A stretch of DNA of 64,000 nucleotides from Alishewanella jeotgali KCTC 22429 (GTDB lineage Bacteria > Pseudomonadota > Gammaproteobacteria > Enterobacterales > Alteromonadaceae): positions 53,131 through 117,130 of the forward strand of contig NZ_AHTH01000020.1 of NCBI RefSeq assembly GCF_000245735.1. The letters are read 5' to 3'. Of this stretch, positions 1 through 7,877 are shown piece after piece. Numbering within the stretch: position 1 is the first letter of the stretch; every line of letters starts with the position of its first letter. A program made the position numbers and the translations under genes. The notes under the pieces are model-generated. The model was not told the DNA's origin. It did no database searches and saw only the letters and a program-made list of their open reading frames with translations.

Positions 1-2658
1 ATACTCGATAACGCGACGGCTGTCATCACCTTCTACCCGCACGAATGGCTCATCCGTCAGGTTGTTTGCTTGCAATAACAGAGTTAAGCCTTCATAACGA
101 CCCGAGAAGCTATAGCTGATTTGTGCATCGACAACGGTCTCAGCTTCAATCATCCGCAGGTCACGACCATTACCGAAACCTGAGATTTCGCCGAGGAAGT
201 CAGAACGGTAACGGCTGCTGACCCGGGCAGAGAAGCCATCGTTCTCATAATAGAACGTCAGGTTCGCTACCCGTTTAGATAAACCTGGCAGCGGCGTAGC
301 AGGATCATTCGGATTAGACTGAATGCTGCTGTCGGTCCAGGAACCGGTCAGAATGGCACCGAAGCTTTCCAGCTGTGGCATAATCATCGCACCGCTGGCA
401 GACAAGGTAAATTCCAGGCCATTAATACGACCTCCCTTGCCGTTTTGTGGCGTTGTGGCAAGACCTTGGTTAATTACCGGTACTTCACCACCAGATGGGA
501 AGCCGGTAAAGTCCTGGATCACCTGTTGGTCATAAATATAACTTTCCAAATCTTTGTAGAAAGCCGCGATAGCCATGTAGCCTTTGCTATCATCAAAGTA
601 CTGTTCATAAGACACATCAACTGCATTGGCAATCCACGGCCGTAACGTTGGGTTACCACCAGAGGCGCTCCAAGGTGAGTTTTGCTCCGGTCTCGCCTGG
701 GCGTTATTCAGTGCTGGGTTAAAACTATAGTCCTGGCTGGCGCGCAGTTGGTCCATCCGGGCCCGGGCCATAGTACGAGCTAAACCAACCCGCACGTATT
801 TACCTGTGCCCACTTCAAAGTTCAGGTTCAGGCTTGGTAATACTTCCCAGTACTTATCGCCACCATCAATCCGGAATGAAGATACATTAATGCCTGTACC
901 TGAAGCCGCTAAAGCATAAGATGATTGATCAGTGTGGACAATCTGGGTACCGACATTACCTGTTACCGGAATATCGCCGACACGGCTATTAATACCCAGC
1001 TTCACATATCCTGTCACCACGTCTTCCGCAACATTCCAATCCTTAATCAGCACATCGGCGTTAGGATTGCGTACCCGCACCAGAGCACCGCTGTCGATCA
1101 ACTGTCGCGGATCATAGCTGACCATGCCTGGGATCCCGAATGCCGCTAAACTGGTGGTACCGGCGATGTTAGGAATTGGTGCAGATAAGGCTCCACCCGG
1201 CAATGCCAGAAAGAATTCATCAGCTTTTTTATCTTTTTCGCGGTTACTGTAGTTTAAACCCACTTCCAGCGAATCGAAATTCTCGCTTTCCAGCATAGTA
1301 CGGGCACTTAAACGTACCTGATTAAGATCATCGGTAATAGATGGTGAATTGTAATAACCTAACTGGCCACCAGGAATAATATCGCCGCCCCAGCCTTGTG
1401 GACTGGTCAGGCGAATCAAATTCGGATCGGCATAATTCAGGGTTGAGTTAAAGACCGGACCGCGCTTACCCATCGCAAATGATAAATTATCCAGTGCGCC
1501 TGAACCGGCTGGCCCGGTGCCCGCGTCAGACTCTAAAATCAAATCTGTACGATCGAGAGAGGAATGGCTCAGATCTAAAGTCGCGTCCCAGCTATCTGAT
1601 AATTTGAATTCGGTTTTCCAACCGACAGAAAACAAATCAGCCTCGCGGAAGTTACCATGGTTACGGACGATACCCTTAACACCAGTGTAACCACCCGAGG
1701 TGACAAGACCATTTTCCACCGTCGGGTTAACTAATGGAGCACCGCCCCAGAACAAAGGTAATTCGATAAAACTGGTGCGCTGTGTTTCGTCAAATTTTGA
1801 GTAGTACAAATCTACTGTACTACTAAAATTATCGTTAGGTTTGTATTCAAAGACACCGATAAAACCGTCACGCTCCAGTAAATTTGAATTGGCGTATAAC
1901 TTAGCACCGCCAATTACTTTGTTACCTTCAGCCGTGTCGGCGTATCCCCAAGCTTCAAATCGCTCAATTTGCATTGGATTAGAAATGGTGGCAAAACCTA
2001 GCGCCACACCGATAGTGTTATCCGCAAATTGATCGATATAAGAAATACTGAAACGCTTACCGTTATCGTCAGCACCGGCATTCAACGCACTGATTTGGCT
2101 CCATTCATAACGGGCGTTCACTGCCACAGTACGCTCGCCGTGTGCCAGCGGGCTAACCAAACGCATATCGGCAGTACCAGCAAGGCCCTGACCAATTAAG
2201 CCTGCGTCAGGCGTTTTATAAACAACAACACCACTCAGTAACTCAGAAGGATACTGGTCGAACTCTACGCCGCGGTTATCACCTGAGCTGACTTGCTCGC
2301 GGCCATTTAATAATGCGGTAGAAAAATCCGGTGCTAAACCGCGAATACTGATGACCTGACTGCGGCCGTTAAGACGTTGTGCTGTCAACCCAGGTAAACG
2401 CGCCAGTGACTCAGCGATACTCACATCTGGTAACTTACCAATATCTTCTGCAGAAACCGCTTCAACAATAGAACTGTTAAACATCTTAATGTTTTGCGAT
2501 TCTTGTAAGCTACGACGGAAACCTCTGACAGCAATCACCTCAACGGCTTCTTCTTGTGCTTGCTGTGCTTGGGTATTCTCCTGTTGCGCGAGCGCCATCG
2601 AGCTACTTCCAGCCGCTGCCAATGCTAATGTCAGCATACTGAGTTTAAACTTATTCAT
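1..2658 (-). CDS. TonB-dependent receptor, probably maltodextrin uptake (3' end outside window)
   Basis: Outer-membrane gated channel that would import a large sugar with energy from TonB-ExbBD. The reverse strand reads open from ATG at 2658 to base 1 (886 codons, no stop). The protein starts with a signal peptide ending near SMALAQ, followed by a plug domain (VIAVRGFRRSLQESQN, then SIAESLARLPGL, SIRGLAPDFSTALLNGR) and a long beta-barrel in the style of the large Alteromonadales/Xanthomonadales receptors. The barrel end and terminal aromatic residue lie beyond the window. It is divergent from malQ and the amylase, and shares with them a region carrying two palindromic operators, so maltodextrin is the likely substrate. 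The family is sure; the substrate is inferred from context only. Confidence 0.9.
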   Translation of the reverse strand, partial: MNKFKLSMLTLALAAAGSSSMALAQQENTQAQQAQEEAVEVIAVRGFRRSLQESQNIKMFNSSIVEAVSAEDIGKLPDVSIAESLARLPGLTAQRLNGRSQVISIRGLAPDFSTALLNGREQVSSGDNRGVEFDQYPSELLSGVVVYKTPDAGLIGQGLAGTADMRLVSPLAHGERTVAVNARYEWSQISALNAGADDNGKRFSISYIDQFADNTIGVALGFATISNPMQIERFEAWGYADTAEGNKVIGGAKLYANSNLLERDGFIGVFEYKPNDNFSSTVDLYYSKFDETQRTSFIELPLFWGGAPLVNPTVENGLVTSGGYTGVKGIVRNHGNFREADLFSVGWKTEFKLSDSWDATLDLSHSSLDRTDLILESDAGTGPAGSGALDNLSFAMGKRGPVFNSTLNYADPNLIRLTSPQGWGGDIIPGGQLGYYNSPSITDDLNQVRLSARTMLESENFDSLEVGLNYSNREKDKKADEFFLALPGGALSAPIPNIAGTTSLAAFGIPGMVSYDPRQLIDSGALVRVRNPNADVLIKDWNVAEDVVTGYVKLGINSRVGDIPVTGNVGTQIVHTDQSSYALAASGTGINVSSFRIDGGDKYWEVLPSLNLNFEVGTGKYVRVGLARTMARARMDQLRASQDYSFNPALNNAQARPEQNSPWSASGGNPTLRPWIANAVDVSYEQYFDDSKGYMAIAAFYKDLESYIYDQQVIQDFTGFPSGGEVPVINQGLATTPQNGKGGRINGLEFTLSASGAMIMPQLESFGAILTGSWTDSSIQSNPNDPATPLPGLSKRVANLTFYYENDGFSARVSSRYRSDFLGEISGFGNGRDLRMIEAETVVDAQISYSFSGRYEGLTLLLQANNLTDEPFVRVEGDDSRRVIEY

Positions 2659-2777
2659 ATTCCTACCTACCCCGGTGTGTTGTTGTTTTACTGCTGCTAA
2701 ACCGAAAGTCTGACTGAAATCTGTCAGCTGTGGTTTCGCCATGCTCATTTATTAAACTTATTCGGGCGTGACCTCAA

Positions 2778-2795
2778 TATGAATACGTATTCATA
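2778..2795. promoter_or_regulatory. Palindromic operator, LacI/MalR-like, receptor side
   Basis: Perfect 18-bp palindrome TATGAATACGTATTCATA with a central CG, about 120 bases upstream of the TonB receptor start. Even palindromes with a central CG are typical of LacI-family repressors. Regulation of the mal genes by a MalR repressor is an inference; no such regulator is in the window. Confidence 0.6.
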
Positions 2796-2947
2796 GTGCA
2801 AAAGACGCACAAGCAGAGTGCAAGTGCTGGAAAGCTGCACTATTGTTGTGCACCAGACAGATAGCGACACCCAAGCTTGACGCAGAGTTGAGAGCAAAAG
2901 TATCGCGAAAAACAACAGTGGAAGATAAAGTATGGCGCTCTGAGCAA

Positions 2948-2963
2948 CTGCATACGTATGCAG
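2948..2963. promoter_or_regulatory. Palindromic operator, LacI/MalR-like, malQ side
   Basis: Perfect 16-bp palindrome CTGCATACGTATGCAG, sharing the ATACGTAT core with the palindrome at 2778-2795. It lies about 70 bases upstream of the malQ start, a good place for a repressor. The two sites are about 170 bp apart centre to centre, compatible with independent control of the divergent promoters or with looping. Confidence 0.6.
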
Positions 2964-3031
2964 GATGTTTCTTATTCAGGCAGCGCTGTTTATGCTTGTC
3001 GTAAACACCACACCCTCTCGACAGGTGGTAT

Positions 3032-5170
3032 ATGGAACAACTTAAACAGCTTGCCAGCCTTGCTGGCTTGCAAGACAGCTATATTCATGCGAATGGTCAT
3101 CAGGAACATATTGCGCCTGAAACCCAGGAAGCCATTTTACAAGCTATGGGTTTCGATTTGAGTGATCCGCAACTCATTACAGCTCAGATCCATAAGCTGC
3201 AACATTCAGCTTGGCAACAAGCAATACCGCCGGTCACGGTAGCTGAACAGCAGCAAGCTTTTACGGTGAGGTTACAGTTAGCCGCGTCTGCCGCGAATAG
3301 TCATTGGCAGTGGCAGATCACGCTGGAAGATGGTGAAGTGTTAAGCGGTGAGTTATTACTGCAGGCCAAAGATATTGCGGAACGCGCCGAAATCAATGAC
3401 GTTGCGATGCTAGCTTTTAATTTGCCGTTTCAGCTGGACTTACCGCTCGGCTACCATCAGTTGACGCTAAAAGATGGTAAGCAGACTCTGAGCCAACAAC
3501 TGATTGTGACGCCGGCCCGCTGTTTTCAGCTGCATGACAGCGCCATCCTGCATAAAACTATGGGCCCAGCCGTACAGCTGTACGCGGTGCGCTCTGCCCG
3601 CAACTGGGGTATGGGTGACTTTGCTGACCTCAAAGCTATGGTTGCCCCATTAGCAGCGGCAGGTAACGATTTTATCGGCTTAAACCCCTTGCATGCGCTC
3701 TATCCGATGCTGCCACAGGATTGCAGCCCGTACAGCCCCAGCAGCCGTTTATGGTTAAACACGCTTTATGTCGCGCTGGATGAAACCTCGGATTATCACG
3801 CCTGTACCGCAGCACAACAGCTAGTCGCCAGTGCCGATTTTCAGCAGCAGCTCGCCGCCTGTCGCGCCACGGCGAATGTTGATTATCCGGCCGTTGCCGC
3901 CTTAAAGCAGCAGGTCGCGACCTTACTGTTTCAGCATTTTCAGCAACATGAACTGGCGCAGCAAAGTGAAAGGGCCAAGGCGTTTCAGGTTTTCGTAGCA
4001 GAGGCCGGCGTGAGTCTGTATCAGTGGGCCGTATTCTCGGTACTACAGGGCCAATTGTTCTGGCAAGATCTGCAAACCGCCGCCTGGCAGCAATTTCCGC
4101 CAGAACTGCAAAACCCGCATAGCCCCGCCGTTGCGGCCATTGCCAAACAACATGCCAGCGCTATCGAACAGCAGCTGTATTTACAGTGGTTAGCACAGCT
4201 GCAGCTGGCAGAGGTGAAAGCCGAGTGCCGCAAACAAGGTATGGCCATTGGTTTATACTGTGATGTCGCTGTAGGCACCAGCCGTAGCAGCGCCGAGAGC
4301 TGGGGTGCGCCGGATGACTTCTTGCTGGATTTAAGTGTCGGTGCACCGCCGGATATTATGGCGCCAAAAGGCCAGAACTGGGGGCTATTAGCTTACAACC
4401 CGGTGACGCTGCAGCAAAAAGCCTTTCAACCCTTTATTGAACTGATCCGCGCTAATATGCGCTATGCCGGCGCCTTACGGCTGGACCATGTGATGGCATT
4501 ATTGCGGCTTTGGTGTTGCCCGCTCGGCGCCGATGCCACAGCCGGCTGTTATTTGCGGATGCCGGCGCAGGAGTTGTTTGCCATTTTGGCACTGGAAAGC
4601 CAGCGTAATCACTGCGTCGTGATTGGGGAAGATTTGGGCACGGTACCAGCGGAAATCAGTGAACTGATGCAGCATTATCAGGTACTGTCTTACCGGGTAT
4701 TTATGCTGGAGCAAAAGGCTGGCAGCTATCAACACCGGGATCTGACCTATCCACCGCAGGCACTGGCAACAGTTACCACACACGATATGCCTACGCTGGT
4801 CGGCTTCTGGCAGGAACTGGACTTAGCGCTACGTCATCAATTGGATTTATTCCCCAGCCCAGCCGTGGCCGACAGCCTGCACCAGCTAAGAGAGAGCGAA
4901 AAGCAGATCCTGCAACAGCAGCTCGGCATTGCGCAGCCGGATGCGGCAACGCTGGTTCGTGCCTGTCATCTGTATACCGCAGCGACGCCGGCACGCTTAT
5001 TCGCCTATCAGTTGGAAGACCTGGTATTGCTGGAAACGCCGGTCAATATACCGGGTACCAGCACTGAATATGCGAACTGGCAGCGCAAGTTACCGCAGAA
5101 TATCGAGACGATTCTGAGCGATAACAAGGTACTGCAGCTGATGCAAGAAATTAAGCAGGCGCGCAGTTAA
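3032..5170 (+). CDS. malQ: 4-alpha-glucanotransferase (amylomaltase)
   Basis: Cytoplasmic GH77 enzyme that disproportionates maltodextrins, moving glucan chains between acceptors and releasing glucose. The 712-residue length is normal for the long proteobacterial MalQ type with an N-terminal extension. Seen in the sequence: NWGMGDFADL; the nucleophile motif RLDHVMALLRLW near residue 482; the acid/base motif GEDLGTVPAEI near 531; and TTHDMPTLVGFW near 582. Start chosen at the ATG behind AGGTGG (3023-3028). It is followed by a hairpin terminator and the secreted amylase, forming with the divergent TonB receptor a complete route: outer hydrolysis, uptake and intracellular use. Likely controlled by the palindrome at 2948-2963. 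Confidence 0.95.
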   Translation: MEQLKQLASLAGLQDSYIHANGHQEHIAPETQEAILQAMGFDLSDPQLITAQIHKLQHSAWQQAIPPVTVAEQQQAFTVRLQLAASAANSHWQWQITLEDGEVLSGELLLQAKDIAERAEINDVAMLAFNLPFQLDLPLGYHQLTLKDGKQTLSQQLIVTPARCFQLHDSAILHKTMGPAVQLYAVRSARNWGMGDFADLKAMVAPLAAAGNDFIGLNPLHALYPMLPQDCSPYSPSSRLWLNTLYVALDETSDYHACTAAQQLVASADFQQQLAACRATANVDYPAVAALKQQVATLLFQHFQQHELAQQSERAKAFQVFVAEAGVSLYQWAVFSVLQGQLFWQDLQTAAWQQFPPELQNPHSPAVAAIAKQHASAIEQQLYLQWLAQLQLAEVKAECRKQGMAIGLYCDVAVGTSRSSAESWGAPDDFLLDLSVGAPPDIMAPKGQNWGLLAYNPVTLQQKAFQPFIELIRANMRYAGALRLDHVMALLRLWCCPLGADATAGCYLRMPAQELFAILALESQRNHCVVIGEDLGTVPAEISELMQHYQVLSYRVFMLEQKAGSYQHRDLTYPPQALATVTTHDMPTLVGFWQELDLALRHQLDLFPSPAVADSLHQLRESEKQILQQQLGIAQPDAATLVRACHLYTAATPARLFAYQLEDLVLLETPVNIPGTSTEYANWQRKLPQNIETILSDNKVLQLMQEIKQARS

Positions 5171-5235
5171 GCGCTCACAGCAGGTTGAAATTAAACGCGG
5201 GCTTAATGCTATCGTGCAGCGGCCAGCAGAACGCC

Positions 5236-5261
5236 ACGCCACCCAAAACGGTGGCGTTTTT
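5236..5261 (+). terminator. Rho-independent terminator after malQ
   Basis: Stem ACGCCACC (5236-5243), loop CAAAAC, stem GGTGGCGT (5250-5257), then a T run. It ends only about 20 bases before the amylase start, leaving no room for a promoter in between. The amylase must therefore be reached by read-through, an attenuation-type control, or a promoter inside or before the hairpin. Confidence 0.75.
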
Positions 5262-5281
5262 CTAACAATAAATGAGAGAAC

Positions 5282-7183
5282 ATGATGTTAAGAAAATCCC
5301 TGGCTCTAATGCTGGCAAGCGCCGTCACTGGCATTATCTTGTGTTATCCGCAACCCGCTCAGGCTTACTGCCCGCAAACATCCGATGCTACTCCCAGAGG
5401 CCCGATCGCGTTAAACGAACAAGGTGAATTCGTGCCAGACTGGGCAAAAAGTGCGGTTTGGTATCAGGTGTTTCCGGAGCGCTTTCGCGATGGTGATCCC
5501 AGCAATAACCCGACGGTAGGGGATATTGCCGGTGCCGATCCGGCTGAGCCACCTAAAGTCTGGCAGATCCATCCATGGGGCAGCGACTGGTACAAACGCC
5601 AGCCCTACGAAGTGGCCAACGGTGAACCTGAATTATGGCGACATCTGTTACGCCGCCGCTACGGTGGCGATCTGCAGGGGGTGATTGACAAGCTCGACTA
5701 TATTCAAGATATGGGTTTCAATGCGATCTATTTAAACCCGGTTTTTACTGCTCCCTCACTGCATAAATACGATGCGGCCAGCTTTCACCATATCGACCCA
5801 AATTTCGGTCCGGATCCGGCGGGTGACCGGGCACTGATTGCCACCGAGAATCCATTAGACCCCAGCACCTGGGTCTGGACCAAAGCCGATGAACTGGCGC
5901 TGGAACTGATCAAACAAGCGAAGCAACGTGGTATCCGGGTTATTTTTGATGGTGTGTTTAACCATATGGGCATTAACAGTTTTGCCTTTCAGCATCTGCA
6001 ACAGCATCAGCAGCAATCGCCCTACAAAGACTGGTTTACCGTACACAGCTTTCGTGATGAAAAAACCGGTAGTGAATTCCGGTATGAGGGCTGGTTTGGT
6101 GTCGCGTCATTACCCGAGTTTAAAGAGGATGCCCAGGGTCTGGTTGCCGGGCCACGGGATTATGTATTTGCCGCCACTGCGCGCTGGATGAATCCGAAAG
6201 GTCAGGGCCGCGAGTTCGGTATTGATGGCTGGCGATTAGATGTCGCTTTCTGTGTCGCCCATGGCTTTTGGAAAGACTGGCGGCAGCATGTCAAAACACT
6301 GAACCCTGACGCCTACATCACTGCCGAACTGGTGATGCCGCCGGAGTTGGTAAAACCTTATTTTCAGGGCGATGAGTTTGACGGTGAAATGAACTATAAC
6401 TTTGCCTTCACCGCCGCTGAGTTTATGTTTAACCCGGCGCCACAACGGATTAAGGCAAGCGAATTTGACGCCAAGCTGGCTGAAATGCGCGCGCTGTACC
6501 CCAAGGGCGTGGCTTACGTCACCCAGAATTTATTTGGCAGTCACGATTCGAACCGGATTGGCTCCCATATTGTGAACCGTGGCATCGGTAACTTCCGCGA
6601 CTGGGGCACCTATTTTCAGTTGTCACAAGTCAGCCAGAATCCAGCGTATCAGGTGCGCAAACCTAACGCTGAGGAACTGCGGTTACAAAAGCTGTTTGTT
6701 ATTTTTCAAATGACCTATGTCGGGGCACCGATGGTCTACTATGGCGATGAAGTCGGGATGTGGGGCGCTAACGACCCTGATGATCGTAAGCCAATGATCT
6801 GGGACGATATTCGTTACGAAGACGAAATCACTAACCCGGATGGGAGTTTACGGCCTGCTGACAAGGTTACGGTAAATCGTCAGTTACAGCAGCATTACCG
6901 GCAATTGATTCAACTGCGCCAGCAACTGCCGGCTTTGCGACTGGGGGATTATCAGACCCTGTTGGTCGATGACCAGCGCGAGCTGTATGGCTTTGAGCGC
7001 CGTTACCAACAACAACGGGTACGGGTACTGTTAAACAATAGCGAGCAGCCACAGCAGATCACCCTACCAAAAGCACAGGCCAACTGGCAGGATGCGCTAA
7101 GCCAACTAGCAATCAGCCACAATGGCGATACCATGCAACTAACGATTCCAGCCAAATGGGGCGCTGTACTGGTTGCTAACTAA
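5282..7183 (+). CDS. Secreted alpha-amylase, GH13
   Basis: Secreted or periplasmic glycoside hydrolase that cuts alpha-1,4-glucans into maltodextrins for the neighbouring receptor. The signal peptide runs to about residue 28 (ending QPAQA before YCPQ). GH13 regions are visible in order: GFNAIYLNPVF; DGVFNHMG near residue 222; DGWRLDVA near 314 with the nucleophile Asp; TAELVMPPE near 346 with the acid/base Glu; and LFGSHDSNRIGSH near 416. A C-terminal beta domain ends PAKWGAVLV. Length 633 residues. The N-terminal segment with DPSNNP and the long inserts resemble cyclomaltodextrinase/neopullulanase-like GH13 members, so exact specificity is open. The start ATGATG lies behind GAGAG. Confidence 0.92.
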   Translation: MMLRKSLALMLASAVTGIILCYPQPAQAYCPQTSDATPRGPIALNEQGEFVPDWAKSAVWYQVFPERFRDGDPSNNPTVGDIAGADPAEPPKVWQIHPWGSDWYKRQPYEVANGEPELWRHLLRRRYGGDLQGVIDKLDYIQDMGFNAIYLNPVFTAPSLHKYDAASFHHIDPNFGPDPAGDRALIATENPLDPSTWVWTKADELALELIKQAKQRGIRVIFDGVFNHMGINSFAFQHLQQHQQQSPYKDWFTVHSFRDEKTGSEFRYEGWFGVASLPEFKEDAQGLVAGPRDYVFAATARWMNPKGQGREFGIDGWRLDVAFCVAHGFWKDWRQHVKTLNPDAYITAELVMPPELVKPYFQGDEFDGEMNYNFAFTAAEFMFNPAPQRIKASEFDAKLAEMRALYPKGVAYVTQNLFGSHDSNRIGSHIVNRGIGNFRDWGTYFQLSQVSQNPAYQVRKPNAEELRLQKLFVIFQMTYVGAPMVYYGDEVGMWGANDPDDRKPMIWDDIRYEDEITNPDGSLRPADKVTVNRQLQQHYRQLIQLRQQLPALRLGDYQTLLVDDQRELYGFERRYQQQRVRVLLNNSEQPQQITLPKAQANWQDALSQLAISHNGDTMQLTIPAKWGAVLVAN

Positions 7184-7274
7184 CGGCCAGACAAGATCTG
7201 CGTTTTTGACCCGCTCTGAAAAGTGCGCACTTTATGCAGAGCACTGCATGATTGAAAGAACGCATTTGTGTTGT

Positions 7275-7451
7275 CTACAGATTGAGGTAATGGAATACCA
7301 AACCGATCAACCAGGTAATGATACCGCAGTAAAGAGCCTGCTTATTTTCGTCTGGTTTAGGCTCTTTGTTCTGCAGCGCACAAGCAAACTTATAGCCAAA
7401 ACCAGCTCCCACTGATGTAAAACTCAGCTGTAATAACAGATCAATTGTCAT
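7275..7451 (-). CDS. Small unknown protein with one C-terminal membrane segment (58 aa)
   Basis: Not a recognised family. The reading frame starts at ATG 7449-7451, overlapping the end of the upstream 78-residue gene by 11 bases, and ends with TAG at 7275-7277. The product starts MTIDLLLQLSFTSVGAGFGY, has a charged middle (QNKEPKPDENK) and ends in a hydrophobic stretch (GIITWLIGLVFHYLNL). The overlap suggests translational coupling with the upstream gene. A 9-bp inverted repeat (7331-7339/7359-7367) lies within the coding sequence. Called from its overlap and plausible composition, without homology. Confidence 0.5.
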   Translation of the reverse strand: MTIDLLLQLSFTSVGAGFGYKFACALQNKEPKPDENKQALYCGIITWLIGLVFHYLNL

Positions 7452-7677
7452 TCTTTTTATGTTGCGATGATGGCTGGCCTATTTTCCGATAGCGGTCTGC
7501 GAGCTTAGCAAGCGCGAATATCAGACCACTATACAATAAGCCCAACGGCAAAATTGCCGGGATTAAATAGTCAACACTAATCAGCACCTGACCAGTATTT
7601 AGCTTATCGAAAATATTCCATAATCCAAGTCCGCCAAAAAATAGCAGTAGTAATATCATGGGGATATATGGCCGCAT
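7441..7677 (-). CDS. Small unknown membrane protein (78 aa)
   Basis: Unrecognised. Two hydrophobic segments are visible: residues 4-21 (IPMILLLLFFGGLGLWNIF) and about 40-60 (IPAILPLGLLYSGLIFALAK), with a basic, polar tail ending KKNDN. A strong ribosome binding site (AAGGAGAG on the reverse strand) precedes the ATG. It overlaps the following 58-residue gene, so the two are probably one small operon of inner-membrane proteins. Function unknown. Confidence 0.6.
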   Translation of the reverse strand: MRPYIPMILLLLFFGGLGLWNIFDKLNTGQVLISVDYLIPAILPLGLLYSGLIFALAKLADRYRKIGQPSSQHKKNDN

Positions 7678-7820
7678 GCTCTCTCCTTATTAAGCCTCGC
7701 AGCGTTGATAAACTCAGTACCAAACACCTCACTTATGAGCAGCGACGAGGCGCTAAAACAATGTCGGAAATCTCTGTTCGCGCTTTTGCGCAGATCTCGT
7801 GTCCTAGTCGCAGCAAAAGA

Positions 7821-7847
7821 AAAAGCGCTGGGTTTAGCAGCGCTTTT
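7821..7847. terminator. Bidirectional hairpin terminator after S9 peptidase gene
   Basis: Stem AAAAGCGCTG (7821-7830), loop of 7, stem CAGCGCTTTT (7838-7847). It carries A/T runs on both sides, so it can end transcription of the reverse-strand S9 peptidase gene. Confidence 0.75.
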
Positions 7848-7877
7848 TATTATAGATTAACTTTATTGCAACACAAC

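Larger units (their letters stand above)
2659..3031. promoter_or_regulatory. Divergent regulatory region between TonB receptor and malQ
   Basis: A 373-base gap without a gene between two divergent starts. It holds two perfect palindromes (2778-2795 and 2948-2963) with the same core ATACGTAT, annotated separately. No convincing protein was found in either strand. The malQ side ends in a good ribosome binding site (AGGTGG at 3023-3028). Confidence 0.6.

Noticed and set aside
7331..7367. 9-bp inverted repeat AAAGAGCCT/AGGCTCTTT as terminator
   Set aside because: It lies inside the 58-codon gene on the reverse strand and has no T run.
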